This document shows, piece by piece, positions 37,182 to 43,820 of a DNA stretch of 64,000 nucleotides. Within the stretch, counting starts at the first letter, position 1, and the number at the start of each line of letters is the position of its first letter. The DNA comes from Cristatella mucedo (Eukaryota > Bryozoa > Phylactolaemata > Cristatellidae). Location of the stretch: assembly GCA_009760855.2 (NCBI GenBank), contig WPIO01000036.1, positions 1,418,001 through 1,482,000 on the forward strand, read 5' to 3'. Both the position numbers and the translations under genes were made by a program. The notes under the pieces were generated by a model. That model searched no databases. It was not told the DNA's origin and was given only the letters and a program-made list of their open reading frames with translations.

Positions 37182-40100
37182 TCACTCTTCACGACCCAGG
37201 TCGTAGGTTCGAGTTCTGCAGTTGGCGATCCTTTGTTGCCTACTGCAAGTGGTGGTGACAGCCGTGAAGGGTCTTCTGCTACTATTTAAATGAGGCTGGT
37301 TAATCAGCTAATCTGTGCATGTAAGCTATATTAGTCAGCATATGTGGGCCGAAATTGGTTGGTTGGATGGATATTAAATAACTTTTAATAAATAACTTAA
37401 ATAACTTTTAAATAAATAACTTAACTTTTGTTAAATAACTTTAACTTTTGGTAAATAACTTTTGTTTGGACTATTGCAGGCTATCCTTTATGTGAAAGTA
37501 AGCCAAGTAGAAGGGCATAGCCTGTGTCAACATTTGCCCCCCTCCCCCCTATAGCTGCAGCAATACCATCCATCGTCACCTCTTTTGTACCTCCAGTGGG
37601 ATCGGCTGCTGCATGGAGCAATGCTAGTAGTAATAATAATGATAATAATAATAGTAATAATAAGACAGTTGCATAGTCTATCTTTCAGATATACTACCCC
37701 ATCAGGCCAAGCATCGTACCACCCACTTTTCGGAATCCAACAGTCTGGAAATACCTCTTACAAACCTCAAATCCTTTGGAGACCGTGCATTCAGCTTGTA
37801 TGCTCCCAAAGCCTGGAACTCCCTCCCGACCTGCGTCAGAACATCCCATGACCTGACCACATTTAAAAGAAACTTAAAAACACCTATTTAGGACAGCATT
37901 TAGTGGGTCCCTGTGATTCGTCCTTGATGTGCTTATGCGTGCTGACACTGTGCATGCTGCCATTAACCACATTTGCATGCTGACCCTGTGCATGTCACCC
38001 CTAACCATATTATTCATTTTGTTTGTTTTTCAAGCATGATTTTACTTACCATTCAATTGCATATCACTTTGCAGCAAATGTAAAGCGCCTAGAGAGAGAT
38101 TAAGTTCTCTGAGGGCGCTTTATCAAGTGCAATATTATTATTATTATTATAGTACCATGGGGGAACTAAATCATTTCTGTAAAGTGCCTAAAACGATATT
38201 CGATCTCTGAGGGCAGTATACAATCGTATTATTATTTCTAGGCACTTTACTATAACCTGGAAAGGAAACATGGCCGTTAGTTAGTGACAGCATGCACGGT
38301 ATGAGCCTGAATAAGCACAATAAGGAGACTCTCATAAACGAAGCAAATGCTATGGGGAACAGATGTGTATTTAGCTTTTTTTGTAAATGTGGTCAAGTCA
38401 GGGGATGACGTGACGTCAGTCGGGAGTGAGTTACAGGTTTTGGGAGCAGGCGAACTGAAAGCACAGTCCTCAAAGGATTGGATGTGCACTAGAGGCCCTA
38501 CCCTAAACGGCCCTTGGCTGGGAATGGCAGTTTGTATGTAGCACACGAAGCCCGACGAGGAAGTACTTGGATAGGTAGGCCTCAGCAGAAGATGGGAGGA
38601 GGAGGGGCCTAAACGCGAGTGACACAACCGTCGAAGTCGATACGCTGCTCGATGAAGAGTCAGCGTCTGTGTCTGTGATAGTCTGTGGCAGCTGTGACGT
38701 TCTCGGTCTCAGAAAGGCCTGGCTGCCGAGTTTTGAACCAACTGTGAGCATATTCTTATTGAACTGCTGCTCGAACTGTCTCGAACAATCGAATCTAAAA
38801 GTTGGGTGACCCCATCAGTCAGCTTGTAATCCGAGGCAGTTAATGGCACCTGCTGCAGGCAGACAAGTGGTAGGCTGCTCCAAGTATCAGCTGCTTCTGC
38901 TGTCCAAGTGTCTGTGGCAGTGCTGCACCCTTCTAATGTTGGCCTGCAGCTGCTGCCTTATCTCGAAAGAATTTATTTCGGGCAGACATTGACTGGCACC
39001 GGTTCTTAGCCGAGGGCTAAGGCAGTCACATTTCATAACCCCTAGATCCGTGGGTTCGAGTCGTTCATCAGGTGATCCTTTATTGCATAGTGCAAGCAGG
39101 GGATGGTTGCCACTAGGGCTCTTCGGCTGCTATTTAGATTATGTTGTTGTTGAATCAGCCAACCTGTGCGCTTTCACTTGTTTACTGTAGCCATTGGCAG
39201 TGCTAGTACTGCTGAAGGTGCATTGCGACCAGTAGGGGTGGATCACAATGCTGCGCACTACCTATCCGGCGGCCCCTCGGGCCACTCTGCCCAAGGCCAG
39301 CTACCACTAGCTGCAACATGCCGAAAACTCTGAAGTAGTGCTAGCAATCTCAAGGAGTAGATTGCCAAGCATATATTTTGGAATTGCTGTATCTATTTGC
39401 TGCTGTCCACGAGCATTAATTGCAGCTAACGAGCTGTTCGTTAGGTCGCTGAGCCGTTGCTGCTTCTCTTGCCTTCGCGGCCGTATGAGCTTGCTGGGCT
39501 AGTGCCCAGTGGTGTGCTTACTTCCAAATGAATTATATATTCCCTCCGCCCTCCTGTGACTGTTGGCCTTGGAGCGGCCGATAGCTGATAGGACAAGGAT
39601 TGCTCTGCCCTTCTTACCCGGTAACTCGAGCTACCAGTTGTACTGGCTGCCTGATCTGAAGCATCCAAAAGATCCCTCCTGCTGCTGTCCTTTGTTTTGT
39701 CCTTGTTAGGGGCTGAAAGATCGACTTTTATGTCTGCTGCTGGATCAGCATTGCTACCAATCCTTAGACTGCTGTGGATGTCTATAACCTTGTTGACCTC
39801 ATCGTCCGTTATCTGTTTGAGGGCTGAGCACTGCTACAAGCACTATATATGAGTTTGTAGTAGTGTGACTAGTTCCCACGTTCAGCTGCATGGTTCTTCA
39901 AATACCCTCTAGCACTAAGTTAAAGCACTTGGTGCAGATCCCTAGGCATTCCTTGATCTTGATCTTGATCCCCTCCCCATGACAGACCTCTGCCATTTAG
40001 AACAGCAGTCGGTCAATAGGTTCTGCTTTGCTGTAAACATCCACGAGCTGACAAATGATTTGCATGTGACTTGAGGCACTAGCATTCATCCGGCGTGTGG

Positions 40101-40993
40101 ACTTTACCTACCCTGTATATGGCTCAGAAATTAGGGCCGGCGAGTGCAGAAGTACTGGTTACAAATCGAAAGCAGAACTCAAGCACTGACTAAGTGCCAC
40201 TGACGACATGAGGTACCATACCGAGTCAGCCCCTCCCAGCACGTGACGTCTGCCTGCCTAATCAGGTCCTGGCGAGGACTTGAGCTACAGTTGCTGCTCG
40301 ATGAGGCCTAGCTGGCAGCCTGTGTGAGCGTGAAGTGTTGCTGCTTGGGATCGGGATATGCCTCCAAGCACTGCATGCTGTGAAACCAGGTGATCAGGGA
40401 AAGCTAATATGTGTGTTGCTCCCTCGTCCTCCCTTCCCTCGTCCTCCTTCCCTTCCTCCCCTCTTCACAGCAGAATTAATGCAGCCTGTGTACAACGGTA
40501 TGACCAATCGAATTGCCAGGGCTAGCCATCCCTTCCCACCTACTGGCATTCCTTTGCTTGGCCTGGCAGTACAGGAAAGAGCTTTGATTGAACCTGGGAT
40601 AGGTCGAACCTTGACCTTACCCTAGACTGCCAATCGTAGTGAAGCTGAGGAGAAGCATGGGCAGCTTCAAGCCGTCCTACATAGGGGGGAGGGGGGGGGG
40701 GCTCGTCGGACTTCCCTTCTTCCTGTAAGCCAGTTCGTGGCAGCTTGCGACCGAGTTCGGCCAGTAGCAGACGACCACCTCGACGCCCATCAGCCACAAA
40801 GCTTGCTCAGCTGGGCGGCCACTGAGTCACAACCCGGCTGCCACCCACCCGAAGTGGGAGTAGATCGAGTAGAATAGTAGGAGCCAGGTGGCATGGAGCG
40901 CATCGAATTAGGAAGCTGCTGCTGCTGCTGCTGCCACTCGTAAGCTGCTGCCACTGTGAGCTCCGCTCGCCCGGAGGCCAGCTAGGCGTGCCA

Positions 40994-41037
<44 letters not shown>

Positions 41038-42407
41038 CGGCACGAGGCAGTTGTGCAAATGAACGACTCTTACGGTGTGTGACTGACTCCATGGCCCGGC
41101 GTCGTGGTAGGCGTCAGAAAAGAGCTCGGCGAGTGTTTCGGCCACGGTCAGAGGAGTGAGAGCAAGCAGTGTCTGACAATGCCTGCCCGTGGAATAAGCA
41201 ATAATTCATTATGTTCTGCTGCGTGCATTGCCACATATAGCAACACCCATCTTAGCCTGGGAGGGTGCGCGTGCTTCACGACACTGGTCGTGGGTTCGAA
41301 TTCTGAAGTGGGCAATTCTTTATTGATGCCCACTGCGAATGGAGTGATACGGCTCTTCTGTTGCTATATACTGCATGCAAATGATGCTGCTGCTGCCGAG
41401 AGTCAGCTGACAGAGCCGAGATCGAGGCCATCGATCCTGGTTTTTCATCTGCTCCTATATTTGCCAGTGCATTGACCCCCCTGACTTCCTGAAAGAAATT
41501 GTTGAAATATGGAGTGGCCATATTGACTCACCGAGCCACTGCTTACCATACGGTCCCACATATCGTCGATCCGGATCACGGGCATCTTAGCTAGCTGGGC
41601 CATGAAAAGTATGCAGACTTTGCTTTTGCACGGTGCATAGGGCATTCATGATTCTCCCTGAGTAGAAGTCTGTGGCCGCTCTCGTGCTTCGGCATCCCTC
41701 GCAAAGTTAGCGCTACACGTGACCATGCATCATTTCTTCTATTCGATCTTTACCTGGCCGGCTCACGGCCGGCAGCCACCATAGGTGGCATGGGGTGCTG
41801 CTTGACTTTTCTTCCTTCCTCTCCGGGCTGTATGTACCCTCCACTACCGATTGGTTCGCTTTGTGGCCTATCCCATGGTGCCTGCTGACCCCAAATGACT
41901 CTAGTTCGACTCCTGTAGCAGGCATTCTCTTGGTTATCGGCACGTGTCCAGCACCGTGCGTCTGTGGAGCTAGCAGTGAGATCACTCTGTCTGTCTCTCT
42001 CTCTCTCTCTCCTCCTCCCCTCCCCATTGCCTACAATGTCATTTCCAGGCCGACGGGTTGGTGCAGAGCTTCCTCGATATCTCTTCTCGTTACGGCTTTT
42101 TCTGCTCTTACTGGGATGTGGCTGCTGCTGCTGCTTACAGTAGTGCCACATCGGGAATGGCGGGCTCCGTTCGATCTACTTCCCCTTCGTCTGTGTGGTA
42201 GGTGTTAGTGCAGTCGTATCCTACCAGTGCCACCGATTCCCCCTCCCCCCCCCCAGGACCGACGATTCACTCTTTCATTTTTCCTTCAGGTGTCCCGTCG
42301 GCGGCTGTCCGAATCCTCATCCGCTAGCGGCAGAGGATCTCGTCGAGAACAAGGAAGTGAGGCGGCACATTGAGCGCACGAAGAAGAGAGCTCAGCTGGG
42401 CACATAG
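16209..42407 (+). CDS. NSMCE2: NSMCE2 gene, SMC5/6-complex SUMO E3 ligase (four exons seen, N-terminus missing)
   Basis: NSMCE2 transfers SUMO to chromatin and repair proteins and works bound to the SMC5 coiled coil in the nuclear SMC5/6 complex. Joined exons: 16209-16318, 23802-23949, 31492-31669, 42290-42407, with introns of 7483, 7542 and 10620 bases, all GT-AG, phases 0, 1 and 2. They give one frame of about 184 residues aligning to human residues ~60-247. Order: helical SMC5-binding region (MEREINQYIDAV), second helical segment (FEAIIQAKLADKQSR), then the SP-RING. The zinc ligands correspond to human C185 and H187 (KNKHCGHTYD) and C210 and C215 (KCPVGGC); the structural CPYTGTEM is also present. 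The last intron splits the SP-RING between its two zinc half-sites. The stop is at 42405-42407. The first ~55-60 residues and the promoter were not found. No clear AATAAA is seen within 500 bases after the stop. Confident assignment. Confidence 0.92.
16540..16690. repeat. Pyrimidine-rich CTTCTC tract
   Basis: Intronic degenerate repeat of CCTTCTC/CCTTCGC units. The overlapping frames are low-complexity artefacts. Confidence 0.7.
16691..17176. other. Intronic DNA, nothing recognised
   Basis: No supported feature. Confidence 0.4.
17177..17503 (+). mobile_element. LINE-B 3' end fragment
   Basis: Starts in the last codons of the LINE-B frame (CACGACATCCCCTGATGTG), passes GCATTTAGTGGGTCGTCC and ends in a decayed tail hairpin and (TTA)n near 17503. 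Confidence 0.8.
17504..18318. other. Intronic DNA; ~20-bp tandem repeat at 18190-18275
   Basis: A degenerate unit of about 18-20 bases (CTGTATGCTGCCTCGCTCG) is repeated roughly four times. No gene supported. Confidence 0.5.
18319..18442. repeat. (CT)n microsatellite
   Basis: Pure CT from about 18319 to 18397, then CT/T-rich sequence to 18442. It explains the Ser-Leu and Arg-Glu frames here. Confidence 0.97.
18443..21199. other. 2.7 kb of intron with nothing recognised
   Basis: No repeat family, domain or exon recognised. CpG is moderate (31 counted in 20521-21120). A short hairpin GGTCACG-GT-CGTGACC lies at about 21030-21045. Confidence 0.4.
21200..21355 (-). repeat. SINE-2 copy
   Basis: Minus-strand copy: TTAGCTGACTTATCAGCCTC, AT-rich segment, GGCTATCACGGC, GTCAATAAAGGAT, and a B-box complement CTCGAACCCACG. 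Confidence 0.75.
21474..21628 (+). repeat. SINE-2 copy, near full length
   Basis: Best-preserved SINE-2 head in the window: A-box-like TGGCACACTAGGTAAGG and a perfect pol III B box GGGTTCGAATCCC (about 21530-21542). The body is GGCTCCTCTGTTACTATACA and the end GGCTGTTAAATCAGCTAGT. Internal pol III control boxes show tRNA ancestry, but no tRNA fold is complete. Confidence 0.8.
21629..22464. other. Intronic DNA, nothing recognised
   Basis: Contains a short CTG run (22137-22157). No supported gene. Confidence 0.4.
22465..22500. repeat. Perfect 16-bp inverted repeat, 4-nt loop
   Basis: The left arm CCTGCTGCTTGGCTGC (22465-22480) pairs exactly with 22485-22500 around the loop GACT. Confidence 0.95.
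22501..22855. other. Intronic DNA with an unassigned 78-codon frame
   Basis: A plus-strand frame at 22527-22760 (containing MATVRDFPKQQQQQRTF) has a hydrophobic stretch but no homology I recognise. It is probably fortuitous. Confidence 0.3.
22856..22976 (-). repeat. SINE-1 copy with internal deletion
   Basis: Tail TATAGCGCCCCAAGAGAACG and head CTGGATTGGTCTAGTGGTTA (minus strand). The segment between the two promoter boxes is shortened compared with 48522. Confidence 0.75.
22977..23801. other. Intronic DNA before exon, nothing recognised
   Basis: No independent gene. The 228-codon frame at 23464-24150 overlaps the next NSMCE2 exon in the wrong frame. Confidence 0.45.
23802..23949 (+). CDS. 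NSMCE2: NSMCE2 exon, second helical segment
   Basis: The acceptor GGCTGCCTTCTAG is in phase 0, agreeing with the preceding exon. It encodes LQGTDAEDFEAIIQAKLAD, KQSRNDPLDLERHPKFEEM, then ADEIAAKREMS plus one base, with donor GTACCG. It aligns to human LLVEKKFLALQSKNSDADF and the following residues. A weaker alternative acceptor lies 7 bases downstream but would break the phase. Confidence 0.88.
23950..24507. other. Intronic DNA, nothing recognised
   Basis: No supported feature. Confidence 0.4.
24508..24748 (+). repeat. SINE-2 fragment with expanded microsatellite inside
   Basis: The SINE-2 body (GCCCACTGCAAGCGGTGGTG ... CTATATAAATGAG) is interrupted at about 24580 by (TA)n, (TTTATA)n and (TATAGT)n repeats to about 24731. 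It then resumes as AAATCAGCCAGCTG, the usual SINE-2 end. Confidence 0.75.
24749..25076. other. Intronic DNA, GT-rich near the end
   Basis: No gene. An irregular GT-rich stretch (25015-25076) directly precedes the LINE-A fragment. Confidence 0.5.
25077..25415 (+). mobile_element. LINE-A 3' fragment
   Basis: Close copy of 5067-5400. It encodes KTVGNRSFSSAGPRLWNSL as in LINE-A and ends GTGGAGTTACAGCC. It is 5'-truncated to about 340 bases. Confidence 0.88.
25416..25710. other. Intronic DNA, nothing recognised
   Basis: Contains two TTTAGGG-type units near 25633 that are too few to be a telomeric array. Confidence 0.4.
25711..26152 (+). mobile_element. LINE-B 3' end copy
   Basis: Matches 62340-62785: TACATCGTACCACCTGCTTT, CCCAAAGCCTGAAACTCCCT, GCATTTAGTGGGTCCCTGTG, then the 3' UTR and tail hairpin (AGCACCTAGAAAGAGATTAA) with (TTA)n. 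Confidence 0.88.
26207..26587 (+). mobile_element. LINE-B 3' end, divergent subfamily
   Basis: Follows the previous copy head to tail. It contains GAGAGTACCTTTAGTTTGTT, GTCTGGAACTCACTTTCTTC, CAGCATTTAGTGGGTCCCTG and tail GTGCCTGGAAAGAGATTGAT with (TTA)n. The GTACCTTTAGTTTG part is the closest relative of the insert at 32517-32744. Confidence 0.82.
26588..26800. repeat. Unclassified dispersed repeat, also at 33555
   Basis: TCAATGACAAGTCGTGATGG and onward aligns in the same orientation, with gaps, to 33555-33690 (CCAATGACAAATCGTTTTGG). The family is unknown to me. It contains an alternating inverted set at 26719-26757 in which GGCTTGCCC, its complement and the forward motif again are each separated by TAGCT. 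Confidence 0.5.
26880..27017. repeat. 138-bp segment duplicated exactly at 32611-32748
   Basis: Starts AGGAGGAAGTGTTTCATGCC and ends GACCAAGTGCTG. By eye it is identical at every position to 32611-32748. This copy sits in ordinary flanking DNA and may be the donor. Confidence 0.95.
27018..27904. other. Intronic DNA, nothing recognised
   Basis: No supported feature in about 890 bases. Confidence 0.4.
27905..28066 (-). repeat. SINE-1 copy with internal insertion
   Basis: Minus-strand SINE-1 carrying between its promoter boxes an extra segment, TCATCAAATACATTAACCTT on the plus strand, that also occurs at 34246 and 48950. It marks a subfamily. Confidence 0.78.
28067..28292. other. Intronic DNA, nothing recognised
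   Basis: Locally CpG-rich sequence without a supported gene. Confidence 0.35.
28293..28620 (-). pseudogene. Possible Ty3/Gypsy-like gag zinc-knuckle remnant
   Basis: In two adjacent minus-strand frames there are paired cysteine motifs: CPGCGSRNQGMC, then after a frameshift CSRCGKGHMLNC. The pair resembles the tandem CCHC knuckles of some LTR-retrotransposon Gag proteins, each slightly off consensus (Gln where His is expected; three instead of four spacer residues). No protease, RT or LTR was found. A domesticated gene or chance are alternatives. Confidence 0.3.
28796..30780 (-). mobile_element. hAT-family DNA transposon, decayed transposase
   Basis: The transposase of this group cuts and pastes the element at 8-bp targets. 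On the minus strand 30768-30265 encodes an N-terminal region with a TTF-type zinc-finger pattern and GCKDWKNLSAILSTHE, then TIDETIQQKIKQQEEYWKHV. 30250-30080 continues with NVAFHQSNEKLFAPGNKNF and FLKFGEFLALFD. 29800-29540 keeps GQGYDNGNN, CHSQNLGVSGAAK and ISNFFSSSTWRR, the DUF4371/hAT core. 29200-29000 ends with VLDMVAESVTERFK, a decayed hAT C-terminal region. Many frameshifts and stops mean it is inactive. The terminal repeat on the low-coordinate side reads CAGGGCCGGTGCAAGGC (28796-28812), typical of hAT. The opposite end and target duplication were not identified. Confidence 0.8.
30781..31245. other. Intronic DNA, nothing certain
   Basis: Should contain the 5' end of the hAT element, but no CCGGCCCTG terminus is visible. 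Pyrimidine-rich at 31020-31120. Confidence 0.35.
31246..31365 (+). mobile_element. Probable LINE-B 3' UTR remnant
   Basis: ACATGCTGAAATCGTGCATT, CACTAATTGGCATGCTTCCT and AATGCAAAGTGCTCAGAAAG resemble the LINE-B 3' UTR and the start of its tail. The tail is replaced by (CT)n. Confidence 0.5.
31364..31416. repeat. (CT)n microsatellite just before an NSMCE2 exon
   Basis: About 26 CT units ending 75 bases before the acceptor at 31491. It may add to the polypyrimidine context. Confidence 0.97.
31492..31669 (+). CDS. NSMCE2: NSMCE2 exon, first half of SP-RING
   Basis: The acceptor is GTATTGCATTGTTTGCAG and the donor is AA|GTACGTG. It encodes REQRIVDEDLQMTVDTVQT, KCPYTGTEMVNPVKNK, HCGHTYDRDGILDYI and RQKARRA. 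Cys and His of the CGH motif are zinc ligands. The acidic-then-beta lead-in matches human VDEDIIVTQSQTNFTCP. Phase 1 in and phase 2 out agree with both neighbours. Confidence 0.95.
31670..31905. other. Intronic DNA, nothing recognised
   Basis: No supported feature. Confidence 0.4.
31906..32068 (-). repeat. SINE-2 copy
   Basis: TAAGCTGATTTAACAGCCTC, body, GTCAATAGTGGATCGACCCC, B-box complement and head on the minus strand. Confidence 0.75.
32069..32498. other. Intronic DNA, nothing recognised
   Basis: Contains CCACCC-rich sequence at 32315-32350. No supported gene. Confidence 0.4.
32499..32762. mobile_element. 228-bp chimeric insertion flanked by 18-bp direct repeats
   Basis: The 18-base sequence GCTGCGAAGCATGGCTGG occurs at 32499-32516 and again at 32745-32762. 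Between them are a short (AG)n, a LINE-B-type segment (GTACCTTTAGTTTGTTTGCT ... CATCACGACATCTC), a short joint (ATGCACATCAAGCTCT) and the 138-bp segment identical to 26880-27017. The flanks look like a target-site duplication made by a LINE machinery, but the 3' end of the insert is not a poly-A or LINE tail. Confidence 0.85.
32763..32889. other. Short spacer, nothing recognised
   Basis: No supported feature. Confidence 0.4.
32890..33425 (-). mobile_element. LINE-B-like coding remnant
   Basis: In several minus-strand frames the LINE-B C-terminus can be followed: ACAIKRLQPVQNSA (near 33390) matches ACAIRRLQLVQNSA at 62135, and FSSAADCSNPALL with a following T/R-rich stretch matches FSSYAPKAWNSLP and the region after it. 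Badly frameshifted. Confidence 0.65.
33426..33780. repeat. Unclassified dispersed repeat, second copy
   Basis: 33555-33690 aligns to 26588-26735. No family assigned. Confidence 0.45.
33781..34157. other. Intronic DNA, nothing recognised
   Basis: A C run lies near 33974. No gene supported. Confidence 0.4.
34158..34310 (-). repeat. SINE-1 copy (insertion subfamily), head-to-head with next
   Basis: Tail TATAGCATCTTAAGAGTAAT, B-box complement GGGGCTCGAGCCCACGACCT, the TCATCAAATACATTCACCTT insertion, and head CTTGGCCCAGTGG on the minus strand. Confidence 0.8.
34311..34475 (+). repeat. SINE-1 copy, head-to-head with previous
   Basis: Head GATTTGGCCCAGTGGTTAAG, B box GGCTCGAGCC and tail GTGCCTGAATAGAGATTAAG, then (TA)n and (TTTA)n. 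Perfect 14-bp arms (34296-34309 with 34320-34333) link the two heads. Confidence 0.82.
34476..35085 (+). mobile_element. Decayed LINE 3' end, third subfamily
   Basis: 34640-34790 resembles the last LINE-B codons (AFSSYEPN-like, FQLKTHL). 34990-35085 is a tail with GTCTAGAGATATGCTTCTCG, AGGGTGCTATACAAAAGC and (TTA)n. More diverged than the other copies. Confidence 0.55.
35086..37117. other. 2 kb of intron without a recognised gene
   Basis: Holds a GAA run (35086-35098), a 15-base tandem duplication (GAGTCTTGAGCAG at about 36125-36152), an imperfect hairpin GCCGGTGCT/AGCACCGGC (about 36209-36231) and a (CT)n tract (36832-36875). Confidence 0.5.
37118..37312 (+). repeat. SINE-2 copy with (CT)n inside the head
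   Basis: Head GGTCTTAGCCCAGGGTAAGG, then (CT)n from about 37141 to 37185, then B box GTAGGTTCGAGTTC, body TGGTGACAGCCGTGAAG and end GGCTGGTTAATCAGCTAAT. Confidence 0.75.
37374..37469. repeat. AT-rich tandem repeat (TAAATAACTT)n
   Basis: Irregular tandem units of about 10-20 bases built from TAAATAACTTT and TAACTTTTG. Confidence 0.8.
37470..37677. other. Intronic DNA with (ATA)n run
   Basis: 37628-37661 is (ATA/ATG)n, possibly a LINE tail remnant. Nothing else recognised. Confidence 0.4.
37678..38148 (+). mobile_element. LINE-B 3' end copy
   Basis: Closely matches 62308-62785, from TCTTTCAGATATACTACCCC through CATTTAGTGGGTCCCTGTGA to tail GCGCCTAGAGAGAGATTAAG with (TTA)n. Confidence 0.9.
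38149..38233 (+). mobile_element. LINE tail fragment
   Basis: GTAAAGTGCCTAAAACGATA, then TCTCTGAGGGCAGTATACAA and (TTA)n: terminal hairpin only. Confidence 0.6.
38234..38620 (-). mobile_element. LINE-B 3' end copy
   Basis: Minus strand: CCTTCCCAGG-like start lost, LTTFTKKAKYTSVPHS frame end, CAACTCACTCCCGACTGACG, and tail GTAAAGTGCCTAGAAATAAT. It lies tail to tail with the preceding fragment. Confidence 0.75.
38621..38998. other. Intronic DNA, nothing recognised
   Basis: No supported feature. Confidence 0.4.
38999..39166 (+). repeat. SINE-2 copy
   Basis: Head CTTAGCCGAGGGCTAAGGCA, B box GTGGGTTCGAGTCG, body TGATCCTTTATTGC, end GTTGTTGAATCAGCCA. Confidence 0.75.
39167..40993. other. 1.8 kb of intron, nothing recognised
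   Basis: CpG sparse (23 counted in 39001-39600). G and C runs lie at 40684-40701. No gene supported. Confidence 0.4.
40994..41036. repeat. (GCT)n trinucleotide repeat
   Basis: About 14 GCT units, with a shorter GCT run at 40916-40933. Confidence 0.97.
41037..41249. other. Intronic DNA, nothing recognised
   Basis: No supported feature. Confidence 0.4.
41250..41385 (+). repeat. SINE-2 copy
   Basis: B box GTGGGTTCGAATTC, body ATTCTTTATTGATGCCCACT and GGCTCTTCTGTTGCTATATA. The head and the last ~20 bases are decayed. Confidence 0.72.
41386..42289. other. End of last intron, nothing recognised
   Basis: Short (CT)n at 41990-42011 and a C run at 42246-42254, 30-40 bases before the acceptor. Confidence 0.5.
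42290..42407 (+). CDS. NSMCE2: NSMCE2 terminal coding exon, second half of SP-RING
   Basis: The acceptor TTTCATTTTTCCTTCAG is followed by one base that completes Lys, then CPVGGCPNPHPLAAED, LVENKEVRRHIERTKKRAQ and LGT, with stop TAG at 42405. CPVGGC supplies the last two zinc ligands. LVENKEVRRHIE matches human LIQDEALRRAIE. The basic C-terminus is conserved in character. Confidence 0.94.
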
Positions 42408-42614
42408 ATGCAGCTGCTGCGGCGACGCTGCCGCCGTACAATGGCCGGCAGAGCCGACACCGGAAGGGGCCCACGTGCCCGCCGACCCGAGCGATGTCAA
42501 CCTGCAGCGGCTTGTCGGGGAAGTAGGCGTCGTGCTATTGGCTGCAATGAGTCGAGCAAACGGCAGTGGCCGAAAAAGTGACCCGAGCTCCACTTCCCGG
42601 AGGCAAGGCAGTGG
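42408..42614. other. NSMCE2: Probable NSMCE2 3' UTR
   Basis: GC-rich sequence right after the stop codon. A consensus poly-A signal was not seen. Confidence 0.45.
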
Positions 42615-42655
42615 GCTAGGGCTGTGCCGGCGCGCGGGGCCGGCACAGCCCTAGC
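42615..42655. repeat. Perfect 16-bp inverted repeat, 9-nt loop
   Basis: GCTAGGGCTGTGCCGG (42615-42630) pairs exactly with 42640-42655. It lies 208 bases after the NSMCE2 stop, so it may be in the 3' UTR. Confidence 0.95.
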
Positions 42656-42970
42656 AGCAGGCAGTGGCTGCGCAGGCAGTGGCCGGCGACAGCTTGCCAC
42701 GCGACCGAGCGGCGCCGGTCTCCAGCCTGCACAGCTGCTGCCTGTCTGCCTTTCACAGTGCTGCGCTTGGACCACGGAGCCCAAGTGGCACCAGTGTAGC
42801 TCTCGTTGCACGTTCACCTAGCAAGGTCGCCTGTCGCCTGCAGGCATCGCTGCGCATAAAAGCCCTCGAGTGCAGCTTGAATCTTTTTTGATACTCTATT
42901 CCGATGTCGGTTTCGTGCTTTGACCCAGCCGCAGATGCAGCCAGCCACGAGCGCCCTGGACTACTAGGCG
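42656..42970. other. GC-rich flank, nothing recognised
   Basis: No supported gene. Confidence 0.4.
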
Positions 42971-43114
42971 GTACGGGCCAGTGGCTACGCGGGCCAGTGG
43001 CTACATGGGCCAGTGGCTACGCGGGCCGGTGGCTACGCAGGCCAGTGGCTACGCGGGCCAGTGGCTACGCGGGCCAGTGGCTACGTGGGCCAGTGGGTAC
43101 GTGGGCCGGTGGTA
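42971..43114. repeat. 16-bp minisatellite, about nine units
   Basis: Unit GCGGGCCAGTGGCTAC with variants ATGGGCC, GCAGGCC and GTGGGCC. Because 16 is not a multiple of three, translated frames show a 16-residue period. No coding role inferred. Confidence 0.95.
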
Positions 43115-43820
43115 GCCGAGGACTGTTGGGACGCACGTGTTCGGCATGCACGGCTGGCTTGTTCCGGCGTGCGCTGCCCGCGAGACAAGCTCTGAGGCCT
43201 TGACCCGCAAGCTCGTTCGCCCGCCAGGCGACTGTGCAGGTTGCCGATGGAACTCTTAAGCTCAGTCTGCAGACCCATACTTTGTTTAGGGTTGACCAAC
43301 CCCTGACCCTTCTGTGCTGTATGTGTGTCTGCAAAAGCAGCTTGACTGTGACTGACCTTTCATGACCTTGACTGACCATTGTGACCTAGACGGTTTCCTT
43401 CCGGTCGGTCAGCCCATAACACCTTAGTCGTCACAGGTAGTCGTGTCTTGTACATTTAGGACAGCCATTCCAGATGACTGCACGGTGTTTGAAGTAACCA
43501 GTCAAGCCTATGAGCAAGCCCCTTGGGCCCAGTTTGCCGTGATCTTGGGCCAACACCTCATTCTGACCGTTCGATAAGCCTGATTGCTTCGCTCCTGATG
43601 CCAAGTGGTCGCTAGCAGCATGCTGCCGACAAGCACTGCCTTCTGTGAGAGGTTTAGGGGTGACTTGGAGGGCTGCTGCCTGGTGCACCTAGCATGCAAG
43701 TAAGACCAGAAAGATGGTCACATGTCAACTCTATCTGCACAGGGTTGCTGTAAGAGTTGCTTCGAACCTCCTCTTCCTCCTTCTCCTCCTCCTTCTACTC
43801 CTCCTCTTTCTCCTCCTCCT
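43115..43820. other. Nothing recognised; CTCCTT run
   Basis: A CTCCTT/CTCCTC tract lies at 43769-43822. No gene supported. Confidence 0.4.
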
